From Liolophura sinensis (lineage: Eukaryota > Mollusca > Polyplacophora > Chitonida > Chitonidae), in NCBI RefSeq assembly GCF_032854445.1, contig NC_088299.1, positions 7,790,324-7,854,323 of the forward strand: 64,000 bases of DNA, written 5' to 3'. The notes under the pieces are model-generated. The model worked only from the letters and a program-made list of their open reading frames with translations. It made no database searches and had not been told where the DNA came from. The position numbers were made by a program, and so were the translations under genes. Shown piece after piece: positions 49,601-56,384 of the stretch (the first letter of the stretch is position 1; each line of letters opens with the position of its first letter).

Positions 49601-50452
49601 ATTTTGTTAACATTCTCAATAGCCCTGTTCTAATTACATGTTTGTATGTCATATCGTTAAATAAGAACCGGTATAAAAAAAAAAAACACTTTCAGAAGTT
49701 GACTTTGAACTATTAACTTTCCAAGTCATTGTGAAAGGGTGAAAAAATGTTTTGTATAACTAGTGTGAGGATTTTGTGACTTTTCACACCATCATTCTAT
49801 ATATCTAAAACGCTTTAAACTGACACTTAACTTTAACTGATTAATTCTACATATACATGTATACAAATATACAGGTTTGGGTTTTAAATTTGGGTTGCCT
49901 TGAGGTCTGATTAAACCAAGCTATGCACAGCAAAGTCACTGTGACGTAGAGTTATCAAGTTACAAGTCATCGAGCAATGATAAAATAAGTCGATAGGCAA
50001 CACATGTTACCACTTAAGCTAGCCTGCCACGTTGTTGCACGTCAAGAAGTCACCGTGTACCTAAATCAAAGATTGTGCGTGTAAACAAACCAAAACTGTA
50101 TTGACGACTACAAGTTTCAGCAGTTCTGATGCACACAAATAATGACAAATAAATTGAGGAAGATGTCAATTTTTAAATTCTCTGCAAAATGCGGGAATTT
50201 TGGGACTACGAAACAAGAAAAGTTCGCTAAAAACGGGACCGGTGATTCCGCAAATGCCTACTATCATGAAAACCTACATGGCTTCAACTTTGCATTACTA
50301 AAACTATAACATAGGATGAATGTCAAATATTTAGTGACTGATGATATAAAGAAATGTTTATGCACTGCTGTAACGCCTTACCTGGGTTGCAAACACCGTC
50401 AAAAAAGCGAAGAAAGCGCAGCGTGTTGATAAAGTTTTAACCGAACCGCCAT
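28516..50452 (-). CDS. SEL1L3: SEL1L3-like protein (sel-1 homolog 3), whole gene
   Basis: A 24-exon gene for a type I membrane protein of about 1040-1060 residues (human SEL1L3 about 1130). Exons 2-24 are listed separately; every junction is GT-AG and the phases chain without a break except the choice made at exon 16. From the N terminus: a cysteine-containing beta-rich region (exon 2), a concanavalin/laminin-G-like sandwich (exons 3-7, with FTVSMWVYILEYC, KLQWIHMVFSF, FTFGGSELMPSFKGYIGKA), a helical linker, then Sel1 repeats (exons 10-22). The repeats include DEEGDIFMWMKHQAKQG, LFWGSQGLQRN and AEKNPHIGHVLRKAL, which match the vertebrate SEL1L3 repeat order. A hydrophobic helix in exon 24 is followed by a short tail. 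SEL1L3 function is poorly known; the Sel1 repeats suggest protein-protein contacts in the secretory route. Confidence 0.93.
29242..29344 (-). CDS. SEL1L3: SEL1L3 exon 23
   Basis: Phase 2 in, phase 0 out. It encodes CKESPKTEAYLPCSLALWRI and QLLDVWTRYRMWM, with the conserved PCSLA motif just before the membrane segment. Confidence 0.9.
29400..29520 (-). mobile_element. SINE family A fragment (SEL1L3 intron 22)
   Basis: TTTCACTTATACAGCAG and ACCCACGACCATCCGCAAG are the inverse of the family body. Confidence 0.7.
29958..30118. repeat. 27-bp minisatellite, about 6 copies, in SEL1L3 intron 22
   Basis: Unit GATGTAAACGAAAACAGCAT plus CATGCAT; each junction forms the palindrome-like CATCATGCATGATG. 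It reads as a 9-residue repeat on both strands but is intronic. Confidence 0.88.
30316..30443 (-). CDS. SEL1L3: SEL1L3 exon 22
   Basis: Phase 0 in, phase 2 out. It encodes AIFNLAFMVEEGVQLNEGVL and NVTLLTELYSR, the last Sel1 helix set. Confidence 0.9.
30769..30875 (-). CDS. SEL1L3: SEL1L3 exon 21
   Basis: Phase 1 in, phase 0 out. It encodes LIKMGDYHWYGCEGNRDADR and AVDFYTRAALKRDPH, the penultimate Sel1 repeat. Confidence 0.9.
31285..31375 (-). CDS. SEL1L3: SEL1L3 exon 20
   Basis: Phase 0 in, phase 1 out. It encodes VTYVEKECQWHRFNISLQRE, with the conserved C-x-W-R-(Y/F)-(Y/F)-N-x-S pattern of SEL1L3. Confidence 0.87.
31725..31893 (-). mobile_element. SINE family A copy (SEL1L3 intron 19)
   Basis: ATTTATTTATTT, GGTGTTTTACGCCGTACTCA and AACCCACGACCATCCGCAGG; the head is missing. 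Confidence 0.88.
32359..32449 (-). CDS. SEL1L3: SEL1L3 exon 19
   Basis: Phase 2 in, phase 0 out. It encodes LALFYYLLAAESGIEVGNFN and LAILCEENK, a Sel1 repeat also recognisable in vertebrates (LAAETGIEVSQ). Confidence 0.92.
32700..32783 (-). CDS. SEL1L3: SEL1L3 exon 18
   Basis: Phase 2 in and out. It encodes EWARFMAEKNPHIGHVLRKA, very close to the vertebrate AEKNGYLGHVIRK segment. Confidence 0.9.
33685..33835 (+). mobile_element. Diverged SINE family A-like copy (SEL1L3 intron 17)
   Basis: GGTGTGGGTTTAACCCC, ATGTAGTGTTAAACAATAA and a TTAATATTTAAATAAA tail; only loosely similar. Confidence 0.4.
33850..33975 (-). CDS. SEL1L3: SEL1L3 exon 17
   Basis: The acceptor is TCTCCTTAG|CACAAGG, entered in phase 2, and the donor GTCGA|GTGAGT leaves in phase 2. 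It encodes TRRLSCFEWAARHQFDAGVI and LSQFLIKGTDQLSPNTVMAV. Confidence 0.87.
34090..34655. repeat. 36-bp minisatellite at the SEL1L3 exon 16 / intron junction
   Basis: About 15 units of 36 bases (plus strand core GTCAGTATATTACCTTGTCA). On the gene strand each unit contains TTGACAAGGTAATATAC, a good splice donor, and the first unit directly follows the exon 16 coding sequence. One unit near 34215-34250 is 35 bases. The long plus-strand open frame here is a by-product of the unit length. Confidence 0.9.
34656..34804 (-). CDS. SEL1L3: SEL1L3 exon 16 (3' end uncertain)
   Basis: The acceptor TGTTTCAG|GGTAACC is secure (phase 0). It encodes NPNALSALGWHALEMEKNYT, AFLERAFKLGNPDAG and HNLGHMYLTG. The end given uses GGGAA|GTATCC, the only nearby donor found with the phase exon 17 needs. 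A stronger-looking donor CAAG|GTAATA at 34631 lies in a 36-bp minisatellite but is phase 0. Spacing compared with vertebrate SEL1L3 would favour the longer version, so the junction is open. Confidence 0.8.
35112..35174 (-). CDS. SEL1L3: SEL1L3 exon 15
   Basis: Phase 0 in and out. It encodes GQGTKKNVTKGLELMERSAE, the loop and helix that complete the repeat begun in exon 14. Confidence 0.88.
35726..35863 (-). CDS. SEL1L3: SEL1L3 exon 14
   Basis: Phase 0 in and out (ATGAGG|GTGAGT). It encodes YVARSLFWGSQGLQRNVQAA and DPVSMYDYGIVLMR, a textbook Sel1 repeat. Confidence 0.92.
35872..35960 (-). mobile_element. SINE family A fragment (SEL1L3 intron 13)
   Basis: TTTATTTATCTCATTAC, CCGAACTCAAGAATATTTCA, then loss of similarity. 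Confidence 0.65.
36534..36653 (-). CDS. SEL1L3: SEL1L3 exon 13
   Basis: Phase 0 in and out. It encodes IVTESVRLTDELQMKEQTDE and EGDIFMWMKHQAKQGVLGAQ, closely similar to the vertebrate SEL1L3 segment GDVFMWLKHEA. The acceptor GTTACAG|ATTGTGAC is repeated twice more upstream in the intron. Confidence 0.9.
36650..36745. repeat. Triplicated acceptor-like sequence before SEL1L3 exon 13
   Basis: CACAATCTGTAACAAT occurs at about 36650, 36697 and 36731 (plus strand); on the gene strand each is TTGTTACAG|ATTGTG. Only the copy next to the exon keeps the frame open. Confidence 0.75.
36961..37296 (-). mobile_element. SINE family B, near-complete copy (SEL1L3 intron 12)
   Basis: On the plus strand it starts with GTGAGTGAGTGAGTGC and continues with CATATGACGACGAAGGAATC and GTAATGTGCCTCCTTGTTGC. 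It ends in the inverse of a tRNA-like head (ATTGACCCTAGATCTACTGC, CTCCCGAAG). Confidence 0.85.
37382..37443 (-). CDS. SEL1L3: SEL1L3 exon 12
   Basis: Phase 1 in, phase 0 out. It encodes YYKYVAEQAREDREIHKDTD, the second helix of a Sel1 repeat. Confidence 0.85.
38061..38178 (-). CDS. SEL1L3: SEL1L3 exon 11
   Basis: Phase 0 in, phase 1 out (TTTTA|GTGAGT). It encodes SHAFLMLASLERHRLSMMSL and LGLDGIPLDKEQAF, a Sel1 repeat with the usual G-(I/V)-P...D...A loop. Confidence 0.87.
38265..38420 (-). mobile_element. Diverged SINE family A copy (SEL1L3 intron 10)
   Basis: Long ATTTATTT run, GTTTAATGCCATACTCAG and GGAGGAAACTGG. Confidence 0.6.
38484..38520. repeat. 10-bp tandem repeat AGCTGGGAAA
   Basis: Three to four exact or near-exact copies in SEL1L3 intron 10. 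Confidence 0.9.
38977..39111 (-). CDS. SEL1L3: SEL1L3 exon 10 (first Sel1 repeat)
   Basis: Phase 0 in and out. It encodes VIRLLKQAACYDSYDAMYML, matching the Sel1 helix pair. Confidence 0.88.
39186..39846. repeat. 48-bp minisatellite, about 14 copies, in SEL1L3 intron 9
   Basis: Units of 48 bases (core ACCATCAATCCTAGGAGCAT) with a few substitutions each. Both strands stay open for over 230 codons because 48 is a multiple of three; both are artefacts. A single inverted relative of the unit is found at about 40643-40679. Confidence 0.9.
40600..40810 (-). mobile_element. SINE family C fragment (SEL1L3 intron 9)
   Basis: GTGCTGCCTCACTGGAACAA, GGTCACATTATACTGAAACC and CTTGGCCTATTCC match the other family C copies. 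It includes an inverted single copy of the 48-bp minisatellite unit at about 40643-40679. Confidence 0.6.
41444..41646 (-). CDS. SEL1L3: SEL1L3 exon 9
   Basis: The acceptor is TGTCACCAG (phase 1) and the donor ATA|GTAAGT (phase 0). It encodes SCPNFFDDIRVNQKLAAEG and LVKQLILSGQMVSRKDIGD, a helical run-in to the Sel1 repeats. Confidence 0.88.
41731..41935. repeat. 70-bp tandem repeat, about 3 copies, in SEL1L3 intron 8
   Basis: Unit core AATCAGGTTATCTTTAATGT. On the gene strand each unit carries GGAGGGTAAGTGAC, a consensus-like donor without an exon in phase, so it is read as cryptic. Confidence 0.85.
42125..42265 (-). mobile_element. Diverged SINE family A copy (SEL1L3 intron 8)
   Basis: ATTTATTTATTTGATTC, TTCACTTATACTATGGTGG and AACCTTCTGCAAC. 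Confidence 0.6.
42336..42474 (-). CDS. SEL1L3: SEL1L3 exon 8
   Basis: Phase 0 in, phase 1 out (CAGGAAG|GTAAGA). It encodes LPRPSPYHPMFELGITAR through QCRILKKIRDQE, a cysteine-containing linker after the lectin-like domain. Confidence 0.85.
42700..42860 (-). mobile_element. SINE family A copy (SEL1L3 intron 7)
   Basis: TATTTATTTATTTATTTGG, CAGCATTATGGCGGGAGGAA and ACCCACGACCATTTGCAGG. Confidence 0.88.
42911..43043 (-). CDS. SEL1L3: SEL1L3 exon 7 (end of lectin-like domain)
   Basis: Phase 2 in, phase 0 out. It encodes YEDVVYDDTEDIFTFGGS and FKGYIGKATFYRNKAFYAG, the characteristic final LamG strands. Confidence 0.88.
43145..43410 (-). mobile_element. SINE family A, full-length reference copy (SEL1L3 intron 6)
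   Basis: On the minus strand it starts GGGGCCTCCGTGGCTCAGTT (A box TGGCTCAGTTGG). It has GAGTTCAAGTCC as B box about 60 bases on and ends with CACCAATCAAATAAATAAAT. This is the structure of a tRNA-derived SINE. Confidence 0.93.
43517..43863 (-). mobile_element. SINE family B, full-length copy (SEL1L3 intron 6)
   Basis: The right end on the minus strand reads GCCCCGATGGCACAGTTAGT with AGATCCAGGGTGAATCCTGG as B-box region. It extends through GGAGGCACATTACATGCACT to CCCCAAGCACTCACTCAATC. Confidence 0.92.
44085..44268 (+). mobile_element. SINE family B, 5'-truncated copy (SEL1L3 intron 6)
   Basis: CAACGACTGGTTGACCCGAG, ATCTGTCCTGCAACAAGGAG and GTACGACGTTAAACCCCAAG, ending in CACTCACTC. Confidence 0.9.
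44558..44616 (-). CDS. SEL1L3: SEL1L3 exon 6
   Basis: Phase 0 in, phase 2 out (TTGAA|GTAAGT). It encodes WALDVEYGENFNKSLNTYL, a short surface segment between lectin-like strands. Confidence 0.8.
44985..45130 (-). mobile_element. SINE family C fragment (SEL1L3 intron 5)
   Basis: GACACCAGACATGACACCCC, CAGTTCTTGGCTTATCC and AGCCAGAGAATTG. Confidence 0.65.
45269..45384 (-). CDS. SEL1L3: SEL1L3 exon 5 (lectin-like domain)
   Basis: Phase 1 in, phase 0 out. It encodes KLHIQFMLRSGQPMAVLTP and LQWIHMVFSFRKKQ; the W-I-H-M-V-F pattern is the usual LamG core strand. Confidence 0.88.
45480..45660 (-). mobile_element. SINE family A copy (SEL1L3 intron 4)
   Basis: TTTATTTATTTATTCATTTG, GGCAGCCAGCATTGTGGTGG and CCATGACCATCCGCAGGTTG. 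Confidence 0.85.
45867..45991 (-). CDS. SEL1L3: SEL1L3 exon 4 (lectin-like domain)
   Basis: Phase 2 in, phase 1 out, acceptor CTGTTTCAG. It encodes FTVSMWVYILEYCPGARLC and LMHHFSRNDLFLSPLLCFN, typical of a LamG/ConA-like fold strand pair. The plus strand is also open here for about 100 codons, but that is a shadow. Confidence 0.88.
46368..46470 (+). mobile_element. SINE family B, 3' end (SEL1L3 intron 3)
   Basis: GAGGCACATTATGCACTCTA, GTTAAGTACGGTGTTAAACT and CCAAGCACTCACTCACTC. Confidence 0.85.
46685..46965 (-). mobile_element. SINE family A, diverged nearly full-length copy (SEL1L3 intron 3)
   Basis: TTTACGCCACACTCAAGAAT, ACTATGACCCCTGCAGGTTG and GGGACTTGAACTCACAGCGA (inverse B box), ending in a head-like CTAGCCCACGAAG. 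Confidence 0.8.
47347..47467 (-). CDS. SEL1L3: SEL1L3 exon 3
   Basis: Phase 1 in, phase 2 out. It encodes VEVVRYPAAFSGSFHGVFR and HFDRYTDRNLEGQRTTQLP, the segment leading into the lectin-like sandwich. Confidence 0.85.
47895..48471 (-). CDS. SEL1L3: SEL1L3 exon 2
   Basis: The acceptor is TTTCTAG|GTTGCAG (phase 0) and the donor is AAATAG|GTAAGT (phase 1). It encodes 192 residues starting VAVVCSQQNERAK, with a beta-rich, cysteine-containing N-terminal region (VTLTVEYRCSR, ICLSWSSSVFRMLDW). This is the largest exon and the first with a secure frame. Confidence 0.85.
48474..50382. other. Presumed SEL1L3 intron 1
   Basis: Long AT-rich intron with an A-run at about 49408-49426. No SINE of families A-C was recognised in it, unlike the later introns. 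Confidence 0.5.
50383..50452 (-). CDS. SEL1L3: Provisional SEL1L3 exon 1 (signal-peptide exon, frame unresolved)
   Basis: An ATG in good context (CAACATGGCGG) lies 70 bases before a donor ACCCAG|GTAAGG. Exon 2 starts in phase 0, but the ATG frame does not end in phase 0 at this donor. The frame that does end in phase 0 closes with a hydrophobic TVFATQ segment like a signal peptide but has no ATG. The exon position is plausible; the exact start or an indel near the T-run at about 50401 is unresolved. Confidence 0.4.
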
Positions 50453-50560
50453 GTTGCCGAGATGAAATGACGTCGGCAAGTGGAGGGAATCCCTTCGAAC
50501 TGTCAAACTAGGATAAAAATAGACCATTGTCAGACAGTCTGATTGGTTGGTCTACGTGTA
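50453..50560 (-). promoter_or_regulatory. SEL1L3 promoter-like region
   Basis: The 100 bases before the provisional ATG contain a CRE-like TGACGTC at 50468-50474 and a CCAAT box (minus strand) at 50542-50546, in a locally CpG-containing stretch. No TATA box is seen at a suitable distance. Confidence 0.4.
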
Positions 50561-51737
50561 TGTCACCTGCAAGAGCTGTTGCGATCGACTGTTTTTTTTA
50601 TTTATTTATATATGCATCTCAAGACAGAGGAACATACATATTTGTACATATATTCCAGTCTGCCATATTCTTTGCCACTGAGCATAAGATATTAATTATC
50701 ATTATGTTGGGGGGTGGGGGGAGGGGGGTAGGAGCATTTTTTCATGAAATGTAGGAAAACTAGGAAAAAAAAAAAAAAAAGATATCTAATATAGACAAAG
50801 CGAAAGCCGCCTGCTATAATAGATTGTAGGCGTATGGTTAATGGGATTTGTTTTTAAACACAATTTCGCACACTACTATCCTATTATTTCCACTCGCGGG
50901 GTGGTATTTTAGCCGGTATATAGATTGTCTATACGATTGTAGATCTACATATATACATCCGTTCTTCCCATGCAGCTATACAGATAAAATTCGTCTCCAG
51001 ACATCATATCATGGCCTTTCACCAATTAATATGATATGACCTCCATTTGCCACGAGGTTTCTCTCTCTGAAACTTTGCCATGTGTCCCAGACGTGGGAAA
51101 GTTCGTTCGCATTAAAACAGTTTCATGCAAACATATAACTGTTTCGCCTACCTAAATGTATGAAGCCATAAATTAATGAGGTTAAAAAGTCTTTGAATAC
51201 ATATTTTAGCACCAACCAAACTGTCATGTTACATTGAAGATTGACATGTATGCACAAAGAGCTTTACAGAGATTCGAACTCACGCTTTCGCGCATGATAC
51301 CATCGAAACATATCGATCGAATCCATGCGGGTTTGAGTGTGCAATAAAGGTGAAACCGATGTATGTATGTATGTATGTATGTACATATACGTGTGCACGT
51401 ATATGCATGTATACTTGGGACGTGTATGTACGAGTGTGTATATATAAGCCTCCGATAGGTGTAGCCTATACCGTGATATGAGGGTTATATGAATAGGTCT
51501 GCCCAATATGTTATGCATGTATACCGCCTACATAGGATAAAGGCCTCTGTATGCAACATTTAACTTTTTACCTTTTTATGTGCATTTATGCTATACACTG
51601 CTACCTCCTCTAAGTAAAAACATTCAATGGTTTCCCATTATTCGATTCTGCAACATACTGCTCTCTATAGACTGCCTTGGGTGATACTACAGGTACACAA
51701 AATACCGATGACACGTGATCTACATCATGATTAATAC
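50561..51737. other. Intergenic DNA between CTCF and SEL1L3
   Basis: Contains a G-run near 50705-50730, an A-run near 50763-50780 and a short GTAT run at 51360-51382. No gene was recognised. Confidence 0.5.
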
Positions 51738-51986
51738 GCTCAAAAAAAAAACGGTAAGTTTTAACAGAAAGTCTGTTGTCTGAGTCATGCTACAATGTAT
51801 TCTGTTTACAACACAACATTCTGTCAAAGTCAATACAATATTATGTTAGTCTAATAGAATCATTCAGATGAATTCATAGAATATGTGTGCTATATTTAAC
51901 AGAACAATTTGCTGTATAATAGCAGAATACATTTTAGCATCACTCAGACAAAAGACATTCTGTAAAATTTAACAGATTTTTTTTAG
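51738..51986. mobile_element. MITE with ~65-bp terminal inverted repeats
   Basis: The left end has TTTTAACAGAAAGTCTGTTG and GCTACAATGTATTCTG. The inverse of the right end gives AAATTTTACAGAATGTCTTT and GCTAAAATGTATTCTG. The length is about 250 bases with no coding capacity. A short related motif (GTTATATTTAACAGAATAAT) occurs at about 23394. Confidence 0.78.
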
Positions 51987-52444
51987 TGTAATATCATCAT
52001 ACTGGTCCCTATATAGGCAACTATCGGGGTAATAATAAACAGCATCATATAGATGTGCAACAGCCATTGCATCCAAGGTATAATGGGCCCCTACATGACT
52101 GCATGGGCGCAAGATCATATATAGATTTCAATTTAATATATATAGATATATATATAGTTACAAGCCGTTGTATACAGTTTCAGCTATACTGTTTTGTCAA
52201 CCGCTTAATAATTGTCACCAAGAGGAGGGCCAAAAGTTCCCTGTACAGGCCAGGTTTTCAGCTCAAAGCCAGAGAGGTGTCCTACAAGCGATTGAAAGAC
52301 TAGCGTCTCTATAACCGTGCACTGTAGACCGCGGCCCGCTCACGCGGCATCTTTTAGCAAAAAACAAAGATTCTGTGATCACGACACAATGTTCTCGAGT
52401 AGCATAAAGATTATGCAATAACTGAAATTTCTCTATATACGTTC

Positions 52445-52702
52445 AGCTCAGTTTGTTAGCGCGCTAACGCAGTGTAATGACCCAGAAGCCTCTCACCAAT
52501 GCGGTCGCTGCTAGTTCAAGTCCAGCTCATGCTGGCTTCCTCTCCGACCATAAGTGAGGAGGTTAGCCAGCAACCTGCGGATGGTCGTGGGTTTCCCCCG
52601 GGAACTGCCCGGTTTCACCACAATGCTGGCCGCCGTCGTATAAGTGAAATATTCTTGAGTACGGCGTAAAATATCAATCAAATAAATAAATAAATAAAAT
52701 CT
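52445..52702 (+). mobile_element. SINE family A, full-length copy
   Basis: CAGCTCAGTTTGTTAGCGCG, CTAGTTCAAGTCCAGCTCAT, CCTGCGGATGGTCGTGGGTT and TATCAATCAAATAAATAAAT. Confidence 0.92.
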
Positions 52703-52898
52703 GTAAACGTTCACGTTTTTACAAGAAATTGTGTGCTCTTTCTAACATTATGGATAAGTTTGCTGGCATTCTAATGAGCAGTGTTCGATTCAACGCATTG
52801 CACATGCGTGCAAATACATATATATGGTCAAGGCAGCCAGAATTTGGCGACATGGAGTCACGTATATTCTGATAGCCTGCATTTAATATTAAGGGATT

Positions 52899-53045
52899 AG
52901 TGTCCAGATTCATAATTTATTCATAATTAGCTACCGGTGCATATATTGTTAAACTGAGTGTAACAAAAATATCTAATTAGTGTCCAGATTCATAATTTAT
53001 TCATAACTAGCTACCCGTGTATATATTGTTAAACTGAAACAAAAA
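52899..53045. repeat. 80-bp tandem duplication
   Basis: AGTGTCCAGATTCATAATTT appears at 52899 and 52979, followed by nearly the same GCTACC(G/C)GTG(C/T)ATATATTG. Confidence 0.9.
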
Positions 53046-53115
53046 TATCGAAAAAGGATACATTATTCTGGGTAATATCGCACTTAAAATCACTAGATAA
53101 TGAGGCTGGTGTTTT

Positions 53116-53496
53116 ATGCATTTTTTCCCTCAAGACTCGGTAGTCTGCGACGAATACGTCATACAAGTCCAACGTTTCGCTAGAAGAGTGACAACATGCA
53201 TATCGAATTTCTCCATGAACTATTTTGCTGTGCTGCATACGTTTGTAAAAACTGGTCATCGAAGAATCCTGGAGATAGTTTTTTTGAAGTCTCTAGACGA
53301 TTTGGCCGTATTAAAGGAAGGCGTGCATTTACAGCACAAGAAGAAAGGATTTTGTATCCACCACAAACAACCGTGCCTGATCTCTCGAGTTACAGCTGAA
53401 AGCTGCGACAGGAATACAGCCGAACCGGACGTCCACATCCTATCTGCATCCTACACGACTCAATTCGGAAAGCCGACAACAGTATGTACCGGTTAG
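53116..53496 (+). other. Orphan open region, no homology recognised
   Basis: An ATG-started 126-codon frame on the plus strand overlaps other frames that are also open for 60 or more codons on both strands. Base composition is more even than the surroundings. No domain, signal peptide or splice context was recognised. It could be a decayed exon or chance. Confidence 0.2.
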
Positions 53497-54179
53497 TCCT
53501 CATCGCATATAGGTAGGAATGTTGAATCCCACTAGGAATAGATTGATATTTATTGTTAAGCGGACAGAGGGAAAGAATAGTAAATAAATATTAAATCTTA
53601 AAATAAACACGTGCACAGAGTAACACAGGGTATAGCTACAGCTTACCAGTCTGTATATTGCCAGTGCGGTTGGAAATGCCTACACAAAGATCAAATTCAA
53701 AGTCCGAAAAACTCAGAATCTGAAGTCTGGCCAGAGATACCAGTGTCCTAAATCGGAACTTAAGCACCATCCACTATGGGTTTCAAATTGATACGGCGGT
53801 ATGTTTGCTTCTGAGTAGCTAGTATCCATCTGAAAATGGCATCGTTTTGATACGAATCCGCTGGTTATTTAGGCCATACAGCTAGGCTCGAGTTGCTAGT
53901 CACCCGCTGAGCTGTAAAGGCAGACAGAGATCGCTAGGGCAGTAAATCAATTGTTTTTGGTGGATTTAAAGTCATTATTACGTAACTCTGAAGCCTTCCC
54001 GGTAACATACTGTTTAAACACGTTGTAATCTTTACAATCAGGGCCAGTACCTTCCAGAAACTAATCCTTTAACATTTTCACGTATTTCACGAATTTCGAA
54101 AAATACTGCATGCATAAACCAGGATTGTTTCCACATGACTGTTTATTAAATATGTGTATACATGCTTGGAGATAAACGT

Positions 54180-54430
54180 CGTATACTTAACAATTTTTGA
54201 CGACGAAGAGTCATCAGGTGTGCGTGCTTGTGTTGTGTCTTCTTGTGGCAGGTCGGGTGCATGCCGCCAAAGTGCTGCCGCTACTGATGTATCATACCGA
54301 AAACACCAGACATGTCACCCCAGTCACATTATACTGATAGCATTTTCAGTAACTGTAGAGTTTTGTCGAAACAAAACACTTCGCCAGATAGGCTATCAGA
54401 TAAACCTTCTGGCTTCAAGCCGATGGTAAA
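54180..54430 (-). mobile_element. SINE family C copy
   Basis: ACTTAACAATTTTTGACGAC at the left end is shared with the family B tail; then GGGTGCATGCCGCCAAAGTG, CACCAGACATGTCACCCCAG and CACATTATACTGAT. Confidence 0.75.
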
Positions 54431-54721
54431 CATGAAGATGGATTCGAACTTTCGAACATTCGAAAGTTGTATCCCGCAAAAATGACTGGTTCGTCGTTAT
54501 TAAAGTCACTAGTCTATGTTTAAAGGTACACGTATATATGATGTAAAAGATTTGAGCAACTGACAACAGTGTCGCTTGCAGCCGCTAAAACTTCAAGAAA
54601 TATAACTATTATACCAGTTCTTTTGAGTTCTTGTGGTTCATCTATCCTTTCAACAAGGGGGCAGACAAAAAAAATAAATAAATAAACAATTTAAAAAAAA
54701 TACATATAAAGAATTGAGTTC

Positions 54722-54906
54722 CATTTATTAATTTATTTGATTGGTGTTTTACGCCAAGAATGTTTCACTTATACGACGGCGGCCAGCATTATGGTGGGAG
54801 GAAACCGGGCAGAGCCCGGGGGAAACCCACGACCATCCGCAGGTTGCTGAAAGACCTTCTCACACGGCCGGAGAGGAAGCCAGCACGAGCTGGACTTGAA
54901 TTAAGT
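54722..54906 (-). mobile_element. SINE family A copy
   Basis: GATTGGTGTTTTACGCCAAG, GGCAGAGCCCGGGGGAAACC and GCCAGCACGAGCTGGACTTG; the tRNA-like head is missing beyond the B box. Confidence 0.92.
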
Positions 54907-56277
54907 TCCACTGATCATGGAAAGACGATTTGAGGTTTGTGTGGAAGGAAAGCAAGGATATTATCCTCCTAAGAAAAGTAAAGTTTCAACACCAAGAGTA
55001 ATAATTTACCTCCCTCAAAATTGTCTGCAACAATAAGTTTACACTAAAAGTAATACTGTCTCTGCATTTGGATCCAAAACAAAACGTGACCTTTCTCACT
55101 TAAATTGGGTCAAAGTTGTTAACTTTTGATTATTTTTGCTTTGGCGATGACCAAATTAGGGTTAGTGCTCAATGTCCTGTCAGAACATCGTCGCCACTGA
55201 GGGCGCGCCATTGAGTCTATGTTTAACCCTTTTAACGGCATATCACTGTGGGCAGAGGAAACCACGCAGAACCAAGAGAAACATGTTCCCAAGCCTTCGT
55301 CACTCCACGTAAATCCGAAGACAAACCAGCGAGAGATTGAGTCACTCGACTTCTGACAGGTCAAGGGCTATACAACTTTGTGGATAAGCCATTAACCTCT
55401 TTGATCAGTAAGGTCCCTGGAGCCGTATTTATCAAGAGTCTAATCAAAGAATTCGGTCAAAAATTACAATTAAAATATTTTGCTCTGTGCAGTTTAAAAT
55501 TTGTACACTGACTGTCTACTGCATTACCAACCACAATTTGAGTTCCTTCCCGTTTGAGTTTGGCATAAGCATTTGCAATTCATGACTTCAGTCTTACGTT
55601 GCTTGACAAAATACCACAGAACCAGGAACCTATCTTAGACTTCAGTCAGGGGGCCTTGACAAAATACCACAGAACCAAGAACCTATCATAGACTTCAGTC
55701 AGACTGGGTCTTAAGTTGTAATATTATTGACGAACTTAGACTTGAACACTAATATTAACTTTTGTATTAAAAATAAAAATCCCCAAGGCTGGCAACGATT
55801 GTAATACAAACGGTTTTGAAGTTAAGAATATTTCTGACTAAAATCTGAGACAGTTTCGTGGTCCAGCGGGGAGGGGGGACATGATCTCTGTTTAATAATG
55901 AATCAAAACCACCACTTTCAAAGAATAGGTTTTTTATTTTGAACTTAACGCGTGTAAAGCAAATGTTATATATAAATTGTATGTGGCTCCAATTTCATAT
56001 CTGAGCACATTTAAATTTGTACAAAAAAGAAAAGAAAAAAAATTATTTCATTTTTGAATATCTTCCTCTAACCCTTTGCTAAGGGAAAAAACATACAAAT
56101 TGAACTTTTCAGCTGTCTGGCAATGGGAAAATGTCACAGTTGTTGGATGAAGCAGAAAATGGTCTTGGAATACAAAGTGATGGAAACTTGTTAAGTTGGG
56201 ACAAAATGCCAATACAAAAAAAAATACTGCTTAACTTATTGATGTATAATTTGATTACATGTAACCGTGTATCAAGT
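54907..56277. other. Intergenic DNA downstream of CTCF
   Basis: Apart from the 53-bp duplication no feature was recognised. Confidence 0.5.
55602..55715. repeat. 53-bp tandem duplication
   Basis: CTTGACAAAATACCACAGAA appears twice, 53 bases apart, each followed by AACCTATC(T/A)TAGACTTCAG. Confidence 0.9.
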
Positions 56278-56283
56278 TTTATT
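56278..56283 (-). terminator. CTCF polyadenylation signal AATAAA
   Basis: The minus strand reads AATAAA about 80 bases after the CTCF stop codon. It is the nearest canonical hexamer, giving a short 3' UTR of about 100-110 bases. Confidence 0.6.
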
Positions 56284-56364
56284 CAATAGTGTAAATGCAA
56301 TTTAGGTATACTTGATAAATATATAGCCACAGCACAATCAGCATCGCCATCTTCTCAGTAATGT

Positions 56365-56384
56365 TCACTTCTTCCCAGTCAATC
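56365..56384 (-). CDS. CTCF: CTCF terminal coding micro-exon
   Basis: After the acceptor TTCCTTCAG|GATTGAC the frame, entered in phase 1, reads (G)LTGKK and then the stop TGA at 56367-56365. Only 20 coding bases are involved, so the call depends on the phase match and on the good acceptor. An AATAAA signal follows at 56278-56283. Confidence 0.65.
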
